DNA of 64,000 nucleotides from Plectosphaerella cucumerina (Eukaryota; Ascomycota; Sordariomycetes; Glomerellales; Plectosphaerellaceae), in the NCBI GenBank assembly GCA_020746995.1, contig JAGPXD010000001.1, forward strand, positions 744,001 to 808,000, in the 5' to 3' direction. A model generated the notes under the pieces. It was not told where the DNA came from and did no database searches. It saw only the letters and a program-made list of their open reading frames with translations. Position 1 is the first letter of the stretch. Each line of letters starts with the position of its first letter. The position numbers and the translations under genes are program-made. Shown one piece after another: positions 1 through 9,957 of the stretch.

Positions 1-1
1 C

Positions 2-271
2 CAGAACAAGCTCCTCGACATCGCCCGCAAGGTCTACCCCGAGAAGAAGTGGGAGCCCGTCTCGGCCAACCTGGAGGAGCTGTACGCCGGCGCCCTGTCC
101 AACCTCTCCAAGGGCATCGTCGACCACCCCACCATCGTCTCGTTCCTGTACCGTGGTCTGCTCGACCCCGCCTACGGCGGCGCCTTCCAGAATGTCGACA
201 ACGAGCTGCTGGGCCTGAAGACCAAGGGCGAGGACTTCATTGTCGAGACCATCAAGGCTCACCTGAAGTAG
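2..271 (+). CDS. 3' end of an unrecognised gene (C-terminal 89 residues)
   Basis: The window opens inside a reading frame that runs without a stop from base 2 to a TAG at 269-271. The visible tail begins QNKLLDIARKVYPEKKW and ends ETIKAHLK. Codon choice is extreme, with almost every third position C or G (CTC, GTC, ACC, AAG), which in filamentous fungi usually marks a highly expressed gene. I do not recognise the family. The tail weakly recalls the C-terminal part of NmrA or isoflavone-reductase-like NAD(P)-binding proteins, but no motif decides it. It has no membrane segment, and the start and N-terminus lie outside the window. Confidence 0.75.
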   Translation, partial: QNKLLDIARKVYPEKKWEPVSANLEELYAGALSNLSKGIVDHPTIVSFLYRGLLDPAYGGAFQNVDNELLGLKTKGEDFIVETIKAHLK

Positions 272-892
272 GGAGCTTGGGCATGCAGGGGGTTCTCTAG
301 CATAGCGAAGTCCGGATAGACGGATAATGTTTTAATGAAAGCGTTTCAAACCATCTACAGCTGCATGTGCTTCGTCTGACTTGTCTCCAATTGACTTCAC
401 CTTTCGCACCCTAGATACTTAATTGTGGCGAATGCATTGTTCGCTCCTGCTTGTAAATGCTAGTCTCTTCTTGATGTTGAAAAGACATGAACTGGCTCCT
501 GGATGTCACTGTTCCCTCGGAGGATTATGACTTGCGCCTGCATGTGAATATTGTGACATCGCCTTGATCGCCAAAGCTGGGTGAGCTAGGTCGAGCTTCG
601 TATCCGAAACCGTGCCGACGTCAGTAACTGCCGGACTTCGCCAGTGCTGCGCCGGCAGGGGTCCAGGCGGCTCGGTATGGGATGACAGGGATGGGATGGG
701 AGCCGAGGCCGAGCCCGCGGCACAGACCGCCGGCGACCGGTGGGATGTGGGATGCTGAGTCGGCCGATCGGTGGGATGGTGGGATGGCCCGACGACTGAC
801 AGTTTGAGGGGTGGCGGACCACCATGGACTGTGGTTCCAGGCTCTGCTTGTGTCAGATCCATCAACGACCCATATGGTCAAAAAGGGCCAAC
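272..892. other. Intergenic region with GTGGGATG-type short repeats
   Basis: The first ~230 bases are AT-richer and probably hold the 3' UTR of the upstream gene. Around 738-790 the motif GTGGGATG or GGGATGG recurs several times (GTGGGATGTGGGATG, then GGTGGGATGGTGGGATGG), a degenerate short tandem repeat just upstream of the macro-sirtuin gene. I see no gene; small frames here do not resemble proteins. Confidence 0.5.
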
Positions 893-2731
893 ATGGTCGG
901 CGAGAAAGAGCTTTCGAAATGCCTGAAACTATGCGATCTCAAAATGTCACCACTGAGCCGTATCATCAGACATCTCCTCAGCGAGGGAGTCCGGAACCGC
1001 CGGTCCTCCGCGCTATCACGTCGGTATCAGCAGATCAAAGACCACCTCGATCATTTCGAGCAGGCCACCCAGCTTCAGATCCTGCAAGAGCTCCTGTGCT
1101 CACGGCTACCACTTCCAAAGCTCCCCGTGGATGTGCTGGAAGACATCGACACCGTTCTCATTTCGCAGCGCTCCCAGAAGGTCCTCACCCTTGCCGACAC
1201 CATCCCATCGATCGCGACCTTCAATCGCCAAGCAAAGACTCGACTGGCGTTGTGGCGAGGCGACATTACGACTCTGACGAATATCACGGCCATCGTCAAC
1301 GCGGCTAACAGCCAAGGCCTGGGGTGTTTCCAGCCTACCCATCGATGCATCGACAACGTCATCCATTCAAGGGCTGGGCCCCGACTTAGGGATGAATGCC
1401 ACGAGGTCATGACCAGCAGAGAGTCTGATCTTCCTGTTGGAGAAGCCTTTGTAACCGAAGGGTACTGCCTCCCAGCCGAGCACGTCGTGCATGTTGTCGG
1501 ACCACAGCTATCGCCAGGGACCAAGCCGACACCAGAGGAGGCAAAGCAGCTAGCGAGTTGCTACACCTCAGTGCTTGATGCTGTCGAGACACTCCCCGCA
1601 CTCGAGTCTGGCCGGAAGATCGTTGCATTCTGTGGCATCTCCACCGGACTCTTCTCCTTCCCTGCTGAAAGGGCGGCGAGAATCGCAGTAGACACGGTCT
1701 GCTCATGGTTCGAAGACAAGCCAGAATCGACGATCACCGATATCATCTTCAACACTTTCACCGAAGAGGATCTCGCCATTTATCAAACCACATTGAAGCA
1801 CCTCCCTACCAACTGGACGGCTCCCCCCTCTCAACCAGTCCTCGCCCCAGAAATTCACTGCCAATCCATCGACGTGGCGCGCAACTGGCTCTCTGAAGCA
1901 GACACCGTCCTCGTCAGTGCCGGCGCCGGCTTCTCCGCCGCCACCGGTCTCGATTACAACTCGAAAGCCCTCTTCTCCAAGTACCTCCCAGCCTTCAAGA
2001 AACATGGCCTCTCCACGCTCTTCAGCGTCTTTGGTTTCGATGGGTGGGACTCGGAGCAGGATCGCTGGGGTTACTACTTCAACCACCTCACCATGGTGAA
2101 GCAGTGGCCTCGCTCCGAGACATACGACGTCCTCCTCTCGTGGCTGCGGAAGTTTGGCACGAATGCCCACGTGCGAACTTCAAACGCTGACGGCCTGTTC
2201 CTCGCCCATGACTGGCCGGAGGAGCAGCTTTCCACGCCTCAAGGCTCGTATGCGGTGCTGCAGTGTCTTGACAATTGTCGGCCTGCTGCAACGGTGCCTA
2301 CAGAGGCGTACCGCAAGGCAGCGTTGCCGTTCCTAGACCCCGTCACGCAGCAACTTACGAACCCGGAGAAGGTCCCGCTTTGCAGGTTCTGCGGCGGCAA
2401 GATGTTCATCTGTGTGCGTGCCGGGTCTTGGTTCAACGAGACCCCTTTCAAGGAGGGCGAGGTGCAGTGGAGGAAGTTCCGCGATTCTGTCAGGGAGGGG
2501 ACTGGAAAGGTGGTCATCTTGGAGCTTGGCGTGGGCATGTCGACGCCTGGTGTGCTGAGATGGCCGAACGAGGAGCTTGCTCTGCGGTCCAGAGGCAATG
2601 TCAAGCTGGTCAGACTGGGCATGGGCGACGAAGCTGGGGTTGGACCGGACTTGGAAGCGGCAGGGCTTGGAACAAGTGTCAACGGTGACATTTCGATGGT
2701 GATCAAGAAGCTCCTTGGCGAGCATCAATGA
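893..2731 (+). CDS. Macrodomain-sirtuin (class M, SirTM) fusion protein
   Basis: Intronless, 612 residues from the ATG at 893; an in-frame ATG at 824 would add 23 unconvincing residues. Residues 1-110 are helical, like the leader of bacterial SirTM-linked macrodomains. A zinc macrodomain follows at about 118-310, with GDIT, IVNAANS and a Cys145...His150.Cys152 cluster where this subclass binds zinc. A sirtuin domain occupies about 325-612, with GAGFSAATG at the NAD site, TSNADGLF (Asn431) and TPQGS (Gln450). Gln replaces the deacetylase histidine, and Asn/Gln is the pair known for SirTM protein ADP-ribosyltransferases. Four zinc-ribbon cysteines lie at 458, 462, 497 and 500. Inferred role: one half adds ADP-ribose to a protein and the other removes it. 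Bacteria encode these as separate operon genes beside a lipoylated GcvH-like substrate and a lipoate ligase; neither is nearby here. Confidence 0.9.
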   Translation: MVGEKELSKCLKLCDLKMSPLSRIIRHLLSEGVRNRRSSALSRRYQQIKDHLDHFEQATQLQILQELLCSRLPLPKLPVDVLEDIDTVLISQRSQKVLTLADTIPSIATFNRQAKTRLALWRGDITTLTNITAIVNAANSQGLGCFQPTHRCIDNVIHSRAGPRLRDECHEVMTSRESDLPVGEAFVTEGYCLPAEHVVHVVGPQLSPGTKPTPEEAKQLASCYTSVLDAVETLPALESGRKIVAFCGISTGLFSFPAERAARIAVDTVCSWFEDKPESTITDIIFNTFTEEDLAIYQTTLKHLPTNWTAPPSQPVLAPEIHCQSIDVARNWLSEADTVLVSAGAGFSAATGLDYNSKALFSKYLPAFKKHGLSTLFSVFGFDGWDSEQDRWGYYFNHLTMVKQWPRSETYDVLLSWLRKFGTNAHVRTSNADGLFLAHDWPEEQLSTPQGSYAVLQCLDNCRPAATVPTEAYRKAALPFLDPVTQQLTNPEKVPLCRFCGGKMFICVRAGSWFNETPFKEGEVQWRKFRDSVREGTGKVVILELGVGMSTPGVLRWPNEELALRSRGNVKLVRLGMGDEAGVGPDLEAAGLGTSVNGDISMVIKKLLGEHQ

Positions 2732-2948
2732 TATCCTAACATGACCTAGAGCCATGCACGCTAAAGATTTGGGTCACAATAACATCAAACAACAGGGTGG
2801 TGTTTCTGGGTGAAATAGTTTTCATTCCTACAGATTGCAGCGCTAATCGCTCGAATATTAATTCCTCCATCAAACATGCTCACATAACCATTATCACATC
2901 CCGGCTGCAAAACCTGATGTTCTTGCCATGCTACATTACCACAACAGC

Positions 2949-4112
2949 TTAGAAGTTGAGGAGCATGGCAGCGCCAGCCATGACGGCGCCAATGGCAACG
3001 GCGGCAGTGGAACGGCCAGCGCCGGCCTGGGGAACTTCAGTGGAGGTGCTCGAGGGAGCAGGGGCCGAGACGGAGGAGCTGGGCGAGGCGCTCTCGGGGC
3101 TGAGGACGCTGTCGATGACGTGGACGACACCGTTGGAGATGAGGACGTCGGCAATGACAACCTGAGCGTCGTTGACGAAGACGGAGCCGTCGCGGATGGA
3201 GATCTGGAGAGACTCGCCGTTGAGGGTCTCGACGGTACCGTCCTGGAGGGTGCTGCTGTAGGCGACGGTGCCGGCGACGACGTGGTACTGGAGGATGTTG
3301 GCGAGGTCCTCCTCGGTGACGCCGTCCAGGGAGCCGAGGGCGGCGAAAGCCTCGTTGGTGGGAGCGAAGACGGTGATGCTCTCGGCATCCTGGAGGGTCT
3401 CGACGAGGTTGGCCTGGGTGGCGGCGCCGGCGAGAGCGGTGAGGTTGGCGGCGGTGGCAGTGGCGACGATGTCCTGGGGGATGGTGAGGACCGTGTCGAT
3501 GATGTGGATGACACCACCCTCGAACTCGACGTCCTGGAAGGGGTTAGCTGTCACGAAATTGAGGTTTGGAATAAAGAAGTACTTACACCAGTGACGACGG
3601 TGGAGTTCAGCTTGAGGCCGCTGTAGAAGACGACCGACTCGCCAGCGACAACACCCTCGACGACCTGGCCGCCCTCGACATCCTCGTAGGTGTCGTTGGA
3701 CAGGAGGGTCTCGAGGAACTGGGGAGTCTCGGTGAAGTCACCGGCGAAGTAGGCGCCGGAGATGACGTGGTACTGGAGGATGGCAGCGACGATGCTGGGG
3801 TCGGCGGTCACCTGCTGGAGAACGGTGTTGTCGCTCAGAAGCGTGGCGAGGGCGGCGTTGTTGGGGGCCAGGATGGTGATGTTGTTCTGGCCGGCAAGAG
3901 CCTCGACGATGCCGGGCTGGGCGGCGAGGAGGCCTGGGAGGAAGTGATGTCAGTGATGAGGTGTGGAAAAGGCATTGTAGTTCTGGCTTACTGCTGAGCT
4001 GGGAGAGCTCCTCAGAGTTCGACTCAAGGACCTCAGTGAGCGAGGGGAGGTTGGTGTCCTGGGCGGCGACGAAGGCCGAGAGGGCGAGAGCGGCGAGGCT
4101 GAAGGACTTCAT
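2949..4112 (-). CDS. GPI-anchored fasciclin (FAS1) domain protein, two FAS1 repeats
   Basis: Three exons on the minus strand (4112-3992, 3933-3589, 3547-2949) join in frame to 354 residues. The N-terminus MKSFSLAALALSAFVAAQ is a clear signal peptide. Two FAS1 domains follow, at about 24-155 and 158-300, each with the family's ILQYHV H-box (LQYHVISG, LQYHVVAG) and the hydrophobic ITVFAPTNEA / ITILAPNNAA first strand. A Ser/Pro-rich stretch and a small-residue cleavage region before a hydrophobic end (AGAAMLLNF) predict a GPI anchor. It is therefore expected at the outer cell surface, with the adhesion or cell-wall role common to FAS1 proteins. Intron 1 has GTAAGC...CAG; intron 2 uses GTGTAA, the only donor that keeps the frame. 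Confidence 0.9.
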
Positions 4113-4255
4113 TGTGTCGTGAAGTTGTTTGGTGTAAGTGAATGACTTGAGAGGGATGTTGTCCGAGCTGGGTCGTCGAGTGTATTGTCTGTGATGAGCT
4201 TCTCCGTGCGTGATGGAAAGGAACATCAACAGTACCGGCAGACGGGAGTCTCCGT

Positions 4256-4261
4256 CTTATA
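4256..4261 (-). promoter_or_regulatory. TATA-like box (TATAAG) for the FAS1 gene
   Basis: On the minus strand TATAAG lies about 145 bases upstream of the ATG at 4112, a usual distance for a TATA element plus a short 5' UTR in filamentous fungi. Assigned by position and sequence only. Confidence 0.45.
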
Positions 4262-5807
4262 CACGAGGGAGATTGAGAGCACGACAGCCACACTGCAAGT
4301 TGACGACACCTGCAGGCCCCCGAAGTCAGACTAGGGTGGCATCGGCAAGCGTCTCGAGCCCAGAAGTCGACGACGAGGCCAAGGACGCCAGACAGGGGTC
4401 GCCCGTCTGGCATCAAGTGTCGTACCGGGCTGTGCAGACGGGGTGCTGGACGCGAGTCCGCGACGAAGCCGGCTGTCTCATTGGCACGACGACGGCGACG
4501 GGAGGCTCGGGTTGGATTAAGCCATCATGACAAATGGACGGGGTCCAATCACGCAAGGCGTCTCGGCCAAAATTCACCGATGCCCAGGGGGTGGTCAGGA
4601 GTCAGGAGAGGTCGGGGAAATCAAGGTCCCTGAGCTTGGGTTGTCTGGCATTGGCGTGGTGTGGACGGTTGCGCGGTTGGCTTAGGTTACCGCAGGTGTG
4701 ACCCCTGGTTGTTGGAGAGAAGTCATATCGTCATCGATTTTGGGGGAGTGGGCTCGGGTAAATACCAAGACAAACGGGTGGTGAGAGAGGTGCAGGGATC
4801 CGCGATGTAAGTCCGGGGATGGCGGAGGTCTCGGCGGCGGCACCAGGGCCCAATGGAGTCGACTACGGGGTTCGTCCCGACACCGAGTCCCGAGCTGGGG
4901 ATGCATCGAATGTTCTTTTCCCCGGTCCCATTCGTCGCATGTTAGAGGGCTTCTTTGAGCTTCTCTCAAGGGAGGGAGAGAGCTTGCTCTAGGTTAAACA
5001 GCAGTCTTGGCGATTGCGCAACACCATCATCACAGCACACCAAACGGCAACCACTACCCCTCTTCTCAGCTTTTCAGCCCCGGCTCACCCGCATTCAATT
5101 GTATCCCCCAGACCCAGACGGGACGTGGAGGCTGGGCGTCGAAAGGTCGGCAGCAAATCACGCCAGAGACCCCTGCATCCACGTGTGTCAAGCTGTTGAC
5201 CGACAGCGATGGGCATCGATCCCGGCAAACCTGACAAACGGACCTAGATCGGCCCCCGACTTCCAAGCGAGCATGCTTTTTCCCTTCCGGCCTTACCTGC
5301 TGACGTTGGCCCGTTTCATGGCCCTGATCAATTCCCTCGGGCCCTAATTTTATGGTTAATCCTGACAGAATCCCCTAGCCTCACGTCCCCTCACCATTGA
5401 ATCATGACGCGCACTGGCCCAGAGGGGGATAGACCGGTATGACTTTCTTGGCAAAATGCGTGGCCACAGTGTGGCTGTGCCCCTGAAATCAGGGGGTGTG
5501 TTCCTGACCAGGGGGTAGTACCTGCAGCAGTTTGACACGACTAAAGGACTCGCATCGGACTTTGTTTTTGTGATCGGCCGAGATCGTTTTGTATTTTTTT
5601 CAAGAGTCTAGGGGTAAAACAAAGGGAAAAACTGTACTGTACAGGACTGCAGTCAGGACTATAAGCGAGGGGAAACCACACACAAGCACACTCCTGCAGA
5701 TCTCATCATCTACATTCATAACCATCGTGCGCTCGTTTCAGTTGGAGCTGTAGCTGTCGACCCGAGGAGAGTGTGGCTCCAGGGATGTCAGGCAGTTGAT
5801 AGACAGC
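4262..5807. other. Intergenic region, no gene seen
   Basis: About 1.5 kb between the FAS1 promoter and the 3' end of the next minus-strand gene. Short frames exist on both strands, but none has a recognisable domain, signal peptide or convincing codon use. Around 5570-5640 the DNA is T- and A-rich, as expected for the transcript end of the gene at 5808-6623. Confidence 0.5.
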
Positions 5808-6623
5808 TTAGAACTTGGGGGCGGCACCCTTGTTGGCGTTGGCGTTGCCGTTCTGACCGTTCTGAGCGCCGTTACCGTTGCCGGTCTGAGCGTTGCCGTT
5901 GTTGCCAGTAGCAGGGGTCGCGCCGGAAACAGTTCCCTGGGGAGCGGCCTGAGTGGGCGTGGTGTTGGGGACCTGCGAAGCGGCACAAGCCTTGTCGAAG
6001 ACGTGCAGGTTGTTGCCCAGCGCCGGGACCTGAGCGGCGGCAATGTCGAAGAGCCTGCAAGTAGGCTTGGTCGCGCCAGCGGGCAGACCAAAGACGAAGC
6101 TCTGGCACCTGGTGTTCTTGTTGCAGGCGTCCTGGCAAGCACGCGAGTTGGCGGCGTCAGGGCTCGCGAGGGGCGTGGCAGCCGTCTGAGGGCCGGCAGG
6201 CGTGGCGTTGCAAGAGAGAGCAGCGCGGGGCTGCTGCTTCTTCTGCTGGGTCTGGGCGACGGTGCCACGGGGAGCGGCGTGCGTGGGCGCGACGGTGGGC
6301 ACCGAGGCGGCGGCGCAGGCCTTGTCAAAGACGAAGAGCTCCGCGAACTGCTGGGCAGGCACCTGGGACCCGGAGACATTGAAGAGCAGGCACTGGGGGG
6401 CCGAGGCGGCGGCGGGGAGGCCGAAGACGAAGCTCTTGCAGGCCGAGTTGGCGTTGCAGGCGGCCTGGCAGGCCTGGGCGGTGGCAGCCGAGGGGGTGGC
6501 GATGGCCTTGATGTTGGCGTTGGCCGCGGCGGGGGGAGCCTTGTTGCACTGGTCGGCGCGAGCGGCGAGGGGGCTGGCCATGGCCGAGGCGAGAGTGGCG
6601 ACGATGACGGCGGCGGACTTCAT
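5808..6623 (-). CDS. Secreted cysteine-rich protein with two PAN/Apple-like modules
   Basis: Single exon, 271 residues. A signal peptide (MKSAAVIVATLASAMAS) is followed by two copies of a ~90-residue module at about 24-118 and 133-225. Each has six cysteines in the same order: a first Cys near CN.., then C..xC..N, a Cys-rich SFVFGLP block, C.LF and FDKAC. Each module ends in a matching linker with the pattern P(T/N)xxPTxAAPxGTV. The tail is an Asn/Gly/Gln low-complexity stretch with no anchor. The spacing resembles fungal PAN/Apple-like carbohydrate- or protein-binding modules; that is inference. A cell-wall protein or an effector are both possible. A TATA box lies ~190 bases upstream. Confidence 0.8.
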   Translation of the reverse strand: MKSAAVIVATLASAMASPLAARADQCNKAPPAAANANIKAIATPSAATAQACQAACNANSACKSFVFGLPAAASAPQCLLFNVSGSQVPAQQFAELFVFDKACAAASVPTVAPTHAAPRGTVAQTQQKKQQPRAALSCNATPAGPQTAATPLASPDAANSRACQDACNKNTRCQSFVFGLPAGATKPTCRLFDIAAAQVPALGNNLHVFDKACAASQVPNTTPTQAAPQGTVSGATPATGNNGNAQTGNGNGAQNGQNGNANANKGAAPKF

Positions 6624-6809
6624 GTTTGCGGTTGGGGTGGGAGGCTGGAGGCTGGACAGTGAAAAGATGCGATGGAGCGAGTGTCTGGAGACTGAAAGTC
6701 GAGTAAAGACTGGATGAATGGAAGAGAGATGAGAGTGTAGAAGAGATGTGCTGTGTTGGATGAGGTTGAGGGGGAAGAATGTGTTCGAGGAGGGCCGTTC
6801 AAGTCCTCT

Positions 6810-6815
6810 TTATAG
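6810..6815 (-). promoter_or_regulatory. TATA box (TATAAA) of the secreted cysteine-rich gene
   Basis: A perfect TATAAA on the minus strand about 190 bases upstream of the ATG at 6623. The DNA between is pyrimidine-rich on the coding strand, as in many fungal core promoters. Confidence 0.5.
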
Positions 6816-8470
6816 AAGATGATGTTCTCCATCAGGCTTCATCGTGACTTTGTGGATGTTTCTTTGCATTGACGCGGCACTTGCTGCATGACGTGGCTCG
6901 AGGTTCGTCGGTGCATCTTTGCTCCTGAGGACCTGATGTTCGTCCGTCACTGGATTCTGCGTTGGAGGAGGCACAGCCCTGGGCAGAGTGAGGGTATCCA
7001 CACGGGACTTGTTTCCATCCCACTTCCCGTCGTCGTCGGAAGTTTTCTGACTCGCATGACAAGAGGTCCACAGCCTCGACGGTCTCGGGGTGGCCCTGGT
7101 CGACGTATGTTGACGAAGTGCTGTGATGAAGCCCGAGGATCGGAGCTCAGAAAATCAGGGGCAGAAAATTCGAAGTGATTCGGATCCTCTAGAACTCGGT
7201 ACTTCTTCTGGATGCTGATAAGCATCATCGTTGAGGCCGTTCTGGTGAGTTGCAGCTGGATGTCGAAGCCCTGCCCCCCAACATTACCCCCAAGATGATG
7301 TGCTCACCACCTTTTCCAGCACCAGCCCACCTCCGCAATCAACACACCCCAACTCCCTCTCACTGCATCTGCCGTGACGGCCACCTCCCACCCAGACCAA
7401 TCGGGCATTTCGGCCCCAATGTGGGGAGCAAAAGCTTGTCCCTGGGCTAAACCACAACCGTCTCAAGTCAAGGACATCGTCCGAACTCTCGTCCCCCCGT
7501 CCGCGTGTTTGAGCCGCAACACCAACACCTCCGCCATTGGATCGCATCTGGCCCACCCGCCCTCCCACGGATGATCGGACTGATCTCCAAGGCTGAAGGC
7601 ATAGGAGCTGCCACGTAACCGCGACGTGCCGCGCATGGATCGGCCACCGCCGATTCCTCTGCAGGATTGGCCAGCCTCGCCGCGGGACGACCGCTTTGGT
7701 GCCTCCTCCGAGCTGCATGACCATAGCACCGGCAGTTAAGAGGCTGGAGGGGGGGCGCCATGTTGTTTGCCCGCGGGGATGGCAGCCCTGCGTCCGTGTG
7801 TTGTTGTTTGATCAACCCGATCCAAGCATCGCGAGCCTGTGAGGCCTCACGGAGGCTGAAGGTCCTCGACCACGCCAGGTTTCTGGAACGACTAGGTGGT
7901 ATTGTCGGTTCTCGACCGGGTAATCGAACCGGTAAACGAGTAGGAAGCGGGTCAACAAACGAGCAAGTCCGGCAGTGCTGGAGAACGGGTCGTTGAGGGG
8001 CAGATCAGGTCGGTGGTGAGGCTATTCTCCGGACTACATCGACACGACACTACTGTGCTATTTTGAGCCTGCCATCAAGTGTACTGCCCGCTTGTCTACG
8101 CAGCAGTTTGCCGTGTTTGCCGCCTGGATGATGAACACTTTTCTAATAGCGGGCCAGAGCGACGATGGAGGCAGCCAGGCTCACCAACTTAGCTCACGAG
8201 ACTTCTGTCATCTCGGCAGTTAGGGCTTCTCATCAATGTGGATGTGACCTAGCTAGTACTTCTCCAGATTCGTGTTTTCGGGCTCCCAATGATGCAAGGC
8301 GAAGCTTGACTGGGTGGGAATGACCACAATGCAACAGTAACTACCTATATGCGGGGTGAGAATCGTTGAGTTGTTCAAGCTATATTCTGTCGCTTCGGAA
8401 AGACTGTAGCTGTCTGGACCTGGATTTTAAGGAACAGGGCAAAAGTCCAGCCCATGTTGTGTTTGAAAAC
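6816..8470. other. Intergenic region, no gene seen
   Basis: About 1.65 kb between the cysteine-rich gene promoter and the tRNA. Frames up to ~146 codons occur but show no domain, no signal peptide and erratic codon use. No tRNA-like cloverleaf other than the one at 8484-8554 was noticed. Confidence 0.45.
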
Positions 8471-8475
8471 AAAAA
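8471..8475 (-). terminator. RNA polymerase III terminator (T5 run) after tRNA-Asp
   Basis: On the minus strand a run of five T follows the mature tRNA 3' end by eight bases, the usual RNA polymerase III stop signal. Confidence 0.7.
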
Positions 8476-8483
8476 GATTTTGC

Positions 8484-8554
8484 TCTCTGACGGGGAATTG
8501 AACCCCGGTCTCCAGCGTGACAAGCTGGCATACTGACCACTATACGATCAAAGA
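8484..8554 (-). tRNA. tRNA-Asp (anticodon GUC)
   Basis: On the minus strand a 71-base cloverleaf is present. The acceptor arms TCTTTGA and TCAGAGA pair over seven positions with one G-T. The anticodon stem CCAGC/GCTGG encloses TTGTCAC, giving anticodon GTC. The T stem CGGGG/CCCCG encloses the usual TTCAATT loop, and the D arm contains TAGTGGTCAGTA. There is no intron, and CCA is not encoded, as normal in eukaryotes. A Pol III T-run follows. Confidence 0.95.
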
Positions 8555-8802
8555 ATCGGGACGTTTACCGTTGGGTCACAACGCTGCGGGTCCTGTTGTT
8601 CGGAATGACATTAGGACGGCTTTTCACTGCCATCTTGACCACTCTACACATGTTGGGTCACGATGATGTCGCTCAATCTTCCCGGCAATGTCAAGGCACT
8701 TCTACGTCCGTACCCCTGAACATAGACGAGCATGGATAGCAAACACATCGTGATACTTGCATTTGAACGTCTGTAGCACAGACACATGCGACATCTCCCC
8801 GA

Positions 8803-9462
8803 CTACACCTTCTCCAGCGGCCGCGAAAGCCAGACAGCATCACACCTCGCATTCTCCACCCCCTTCTCATCCGTCAACCGAACATCCATGAAGATCTTCC
8901 GACCCTCAGTCTTCACAAAAGACGACGTGACGACCACAACCCCCGGCGTCCGCACCGGCTTCTGAAAGCGCACGTCCATGCCAGCCGTGAACACGCGCAG
9001 GTTGCTCAAGTCCACAATCCCCGGCGGCACATTGCCCCCCCTCATGCCGCCAATGGCCTGCACGACATTGTTGACGAGAAACATGCTCCCCATGGCCTCG
9101 TCAATGAGTGACGCAATCAAACCCCCGTGCGCTGTGCCGTTGAACCCGTTGACGCCGGGCTGGAGATCGAAGAGTACCGAGATGGACTCGACGAGTAATC
9201 GTGCCGGCGCAGGTGAAGAGGCTGCTTCTGCAATGATCTGATCCGTCTTGTCGTGATAGAAGCCGACGCAGCGAGGGATCGTGTCGCTGCCGTTGAGGGA
9301 CTTGCGGAAGAGCTGGTCCTGCGTCATGGACCGCGTCGCATGATCGCCCTCGAGTCGACTCGTCGGCGTGAATGGCACCACATCGGGTGCATTGAGCAAG
9401 GCAGCGCACCAGGGCATTGAGAGGAAGTGGTCGAGGTCGTCAGTCGAACCGAGCATGGCCAT
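8803..9462 (-). CDS. Hotdog-fold acyl-CoA thioesterase (PaaI/4HBT-like)
   Basis: Single exon, 219 residues from the ATG at 9462 (MAMLGSTDDLDHF). The frame stays open for 69 codons further upstream, but a TATA element at 9573-9578 supports the internal start. Residues ~105-215 form a PaaI-type hotdog domain with the signature TAHGGLIASLIDEAMG, in which HGG and the downstream Asp bind and hydrolyse acyl-CoA thioesters. The long N-terminal part (~90 residues) is usual in fungal members of this group. The acyl substrate cannot be told from sequence. There is no targeting signal and no peroxisomal SKL end, so it is probably cytosolic. Confidence 0.85.
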   Translation of the reverse strand: MAMLGSTDDLDHFLSMPWCAALLNAPDVVPFTPTSRLEGDHATRSMTQDQLFRKSLNGSDTIPRCVGFYHDKTDQIIAEAASSPAPARLLVESISVLFDLQPGVNGFNGTAHGGLIASLIDEAMGSMFLVNNVVQAIGGMRGGNVPPGIVDLSNLRVFTAGMDVRFQKPVRTPGVVVVTSSFVKTEGRKIFMDVRLTDEKGVENARCDAVWLSRPLEKV

Positions 9463-9572
9463 GGTGGGCGATCGTGGCTTTGAGCAGTATTCCGGCGAAT
9501 GTGGTGTCTCGATGAGTTGCTGCTTTTGAAATGAGAGTTCATGTTTGCTGCCTGCGGGCAAGTAAGCAGCTC

Positions 9573-9578
9573 TTATAA
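9573..9578 (-). promoter_or_regulatory. TATA-like box (TATAAG) for the thioesterase gene
   Basis: Minus-strand TATAAG about 111 bases upstream of the ATG at 9462. It helps choose that start over the ATG at 9669, which lies upstream of the element. Confidence 0.45.
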
Positions 9579-9957
9579 CGCGTCTGGGTTTATCCGACGC
9601 AGTAGGAATGCAGCAGAGGTGCCTCGGCACAATGCCCCTGTTTGGCCCCCAAACATGCAGCCTCTCCAATCATGACCTGTGATCCTGGCGAGCGTTGAAG
9701 CGTCTCCGCCCGCCTGCTTTAGTCCCGAGCGTCCGCGCGCAGTGTTTCTCCTGAAACGGCATTGTTGCATCGAATGGACCTAGGCATCACCAGTGTGGGA
9801 AACATGAAGTCGAGACAAGGTGGACATAAGCAAGCATTGGGTTTTCTAGCTAAGCCAGCTAATCTACCAGTAGAGTGACATTATGTATAACCTCTCCAGA
9901 CTCCATACTATTCGCTCAGATGCTTGTGACGATCGTACACTTAAAGACCACCAGGGT

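Noticed and set aside
5796..6662. 288-codon plus-strand frame over the cysteine-rich gene
   Set aside because: Antisense shadow of a GC-biased gene; Gly/Val/Arg-rich, no domain. The minus strand has signal peptide, cysteine repeats and a TATA box.
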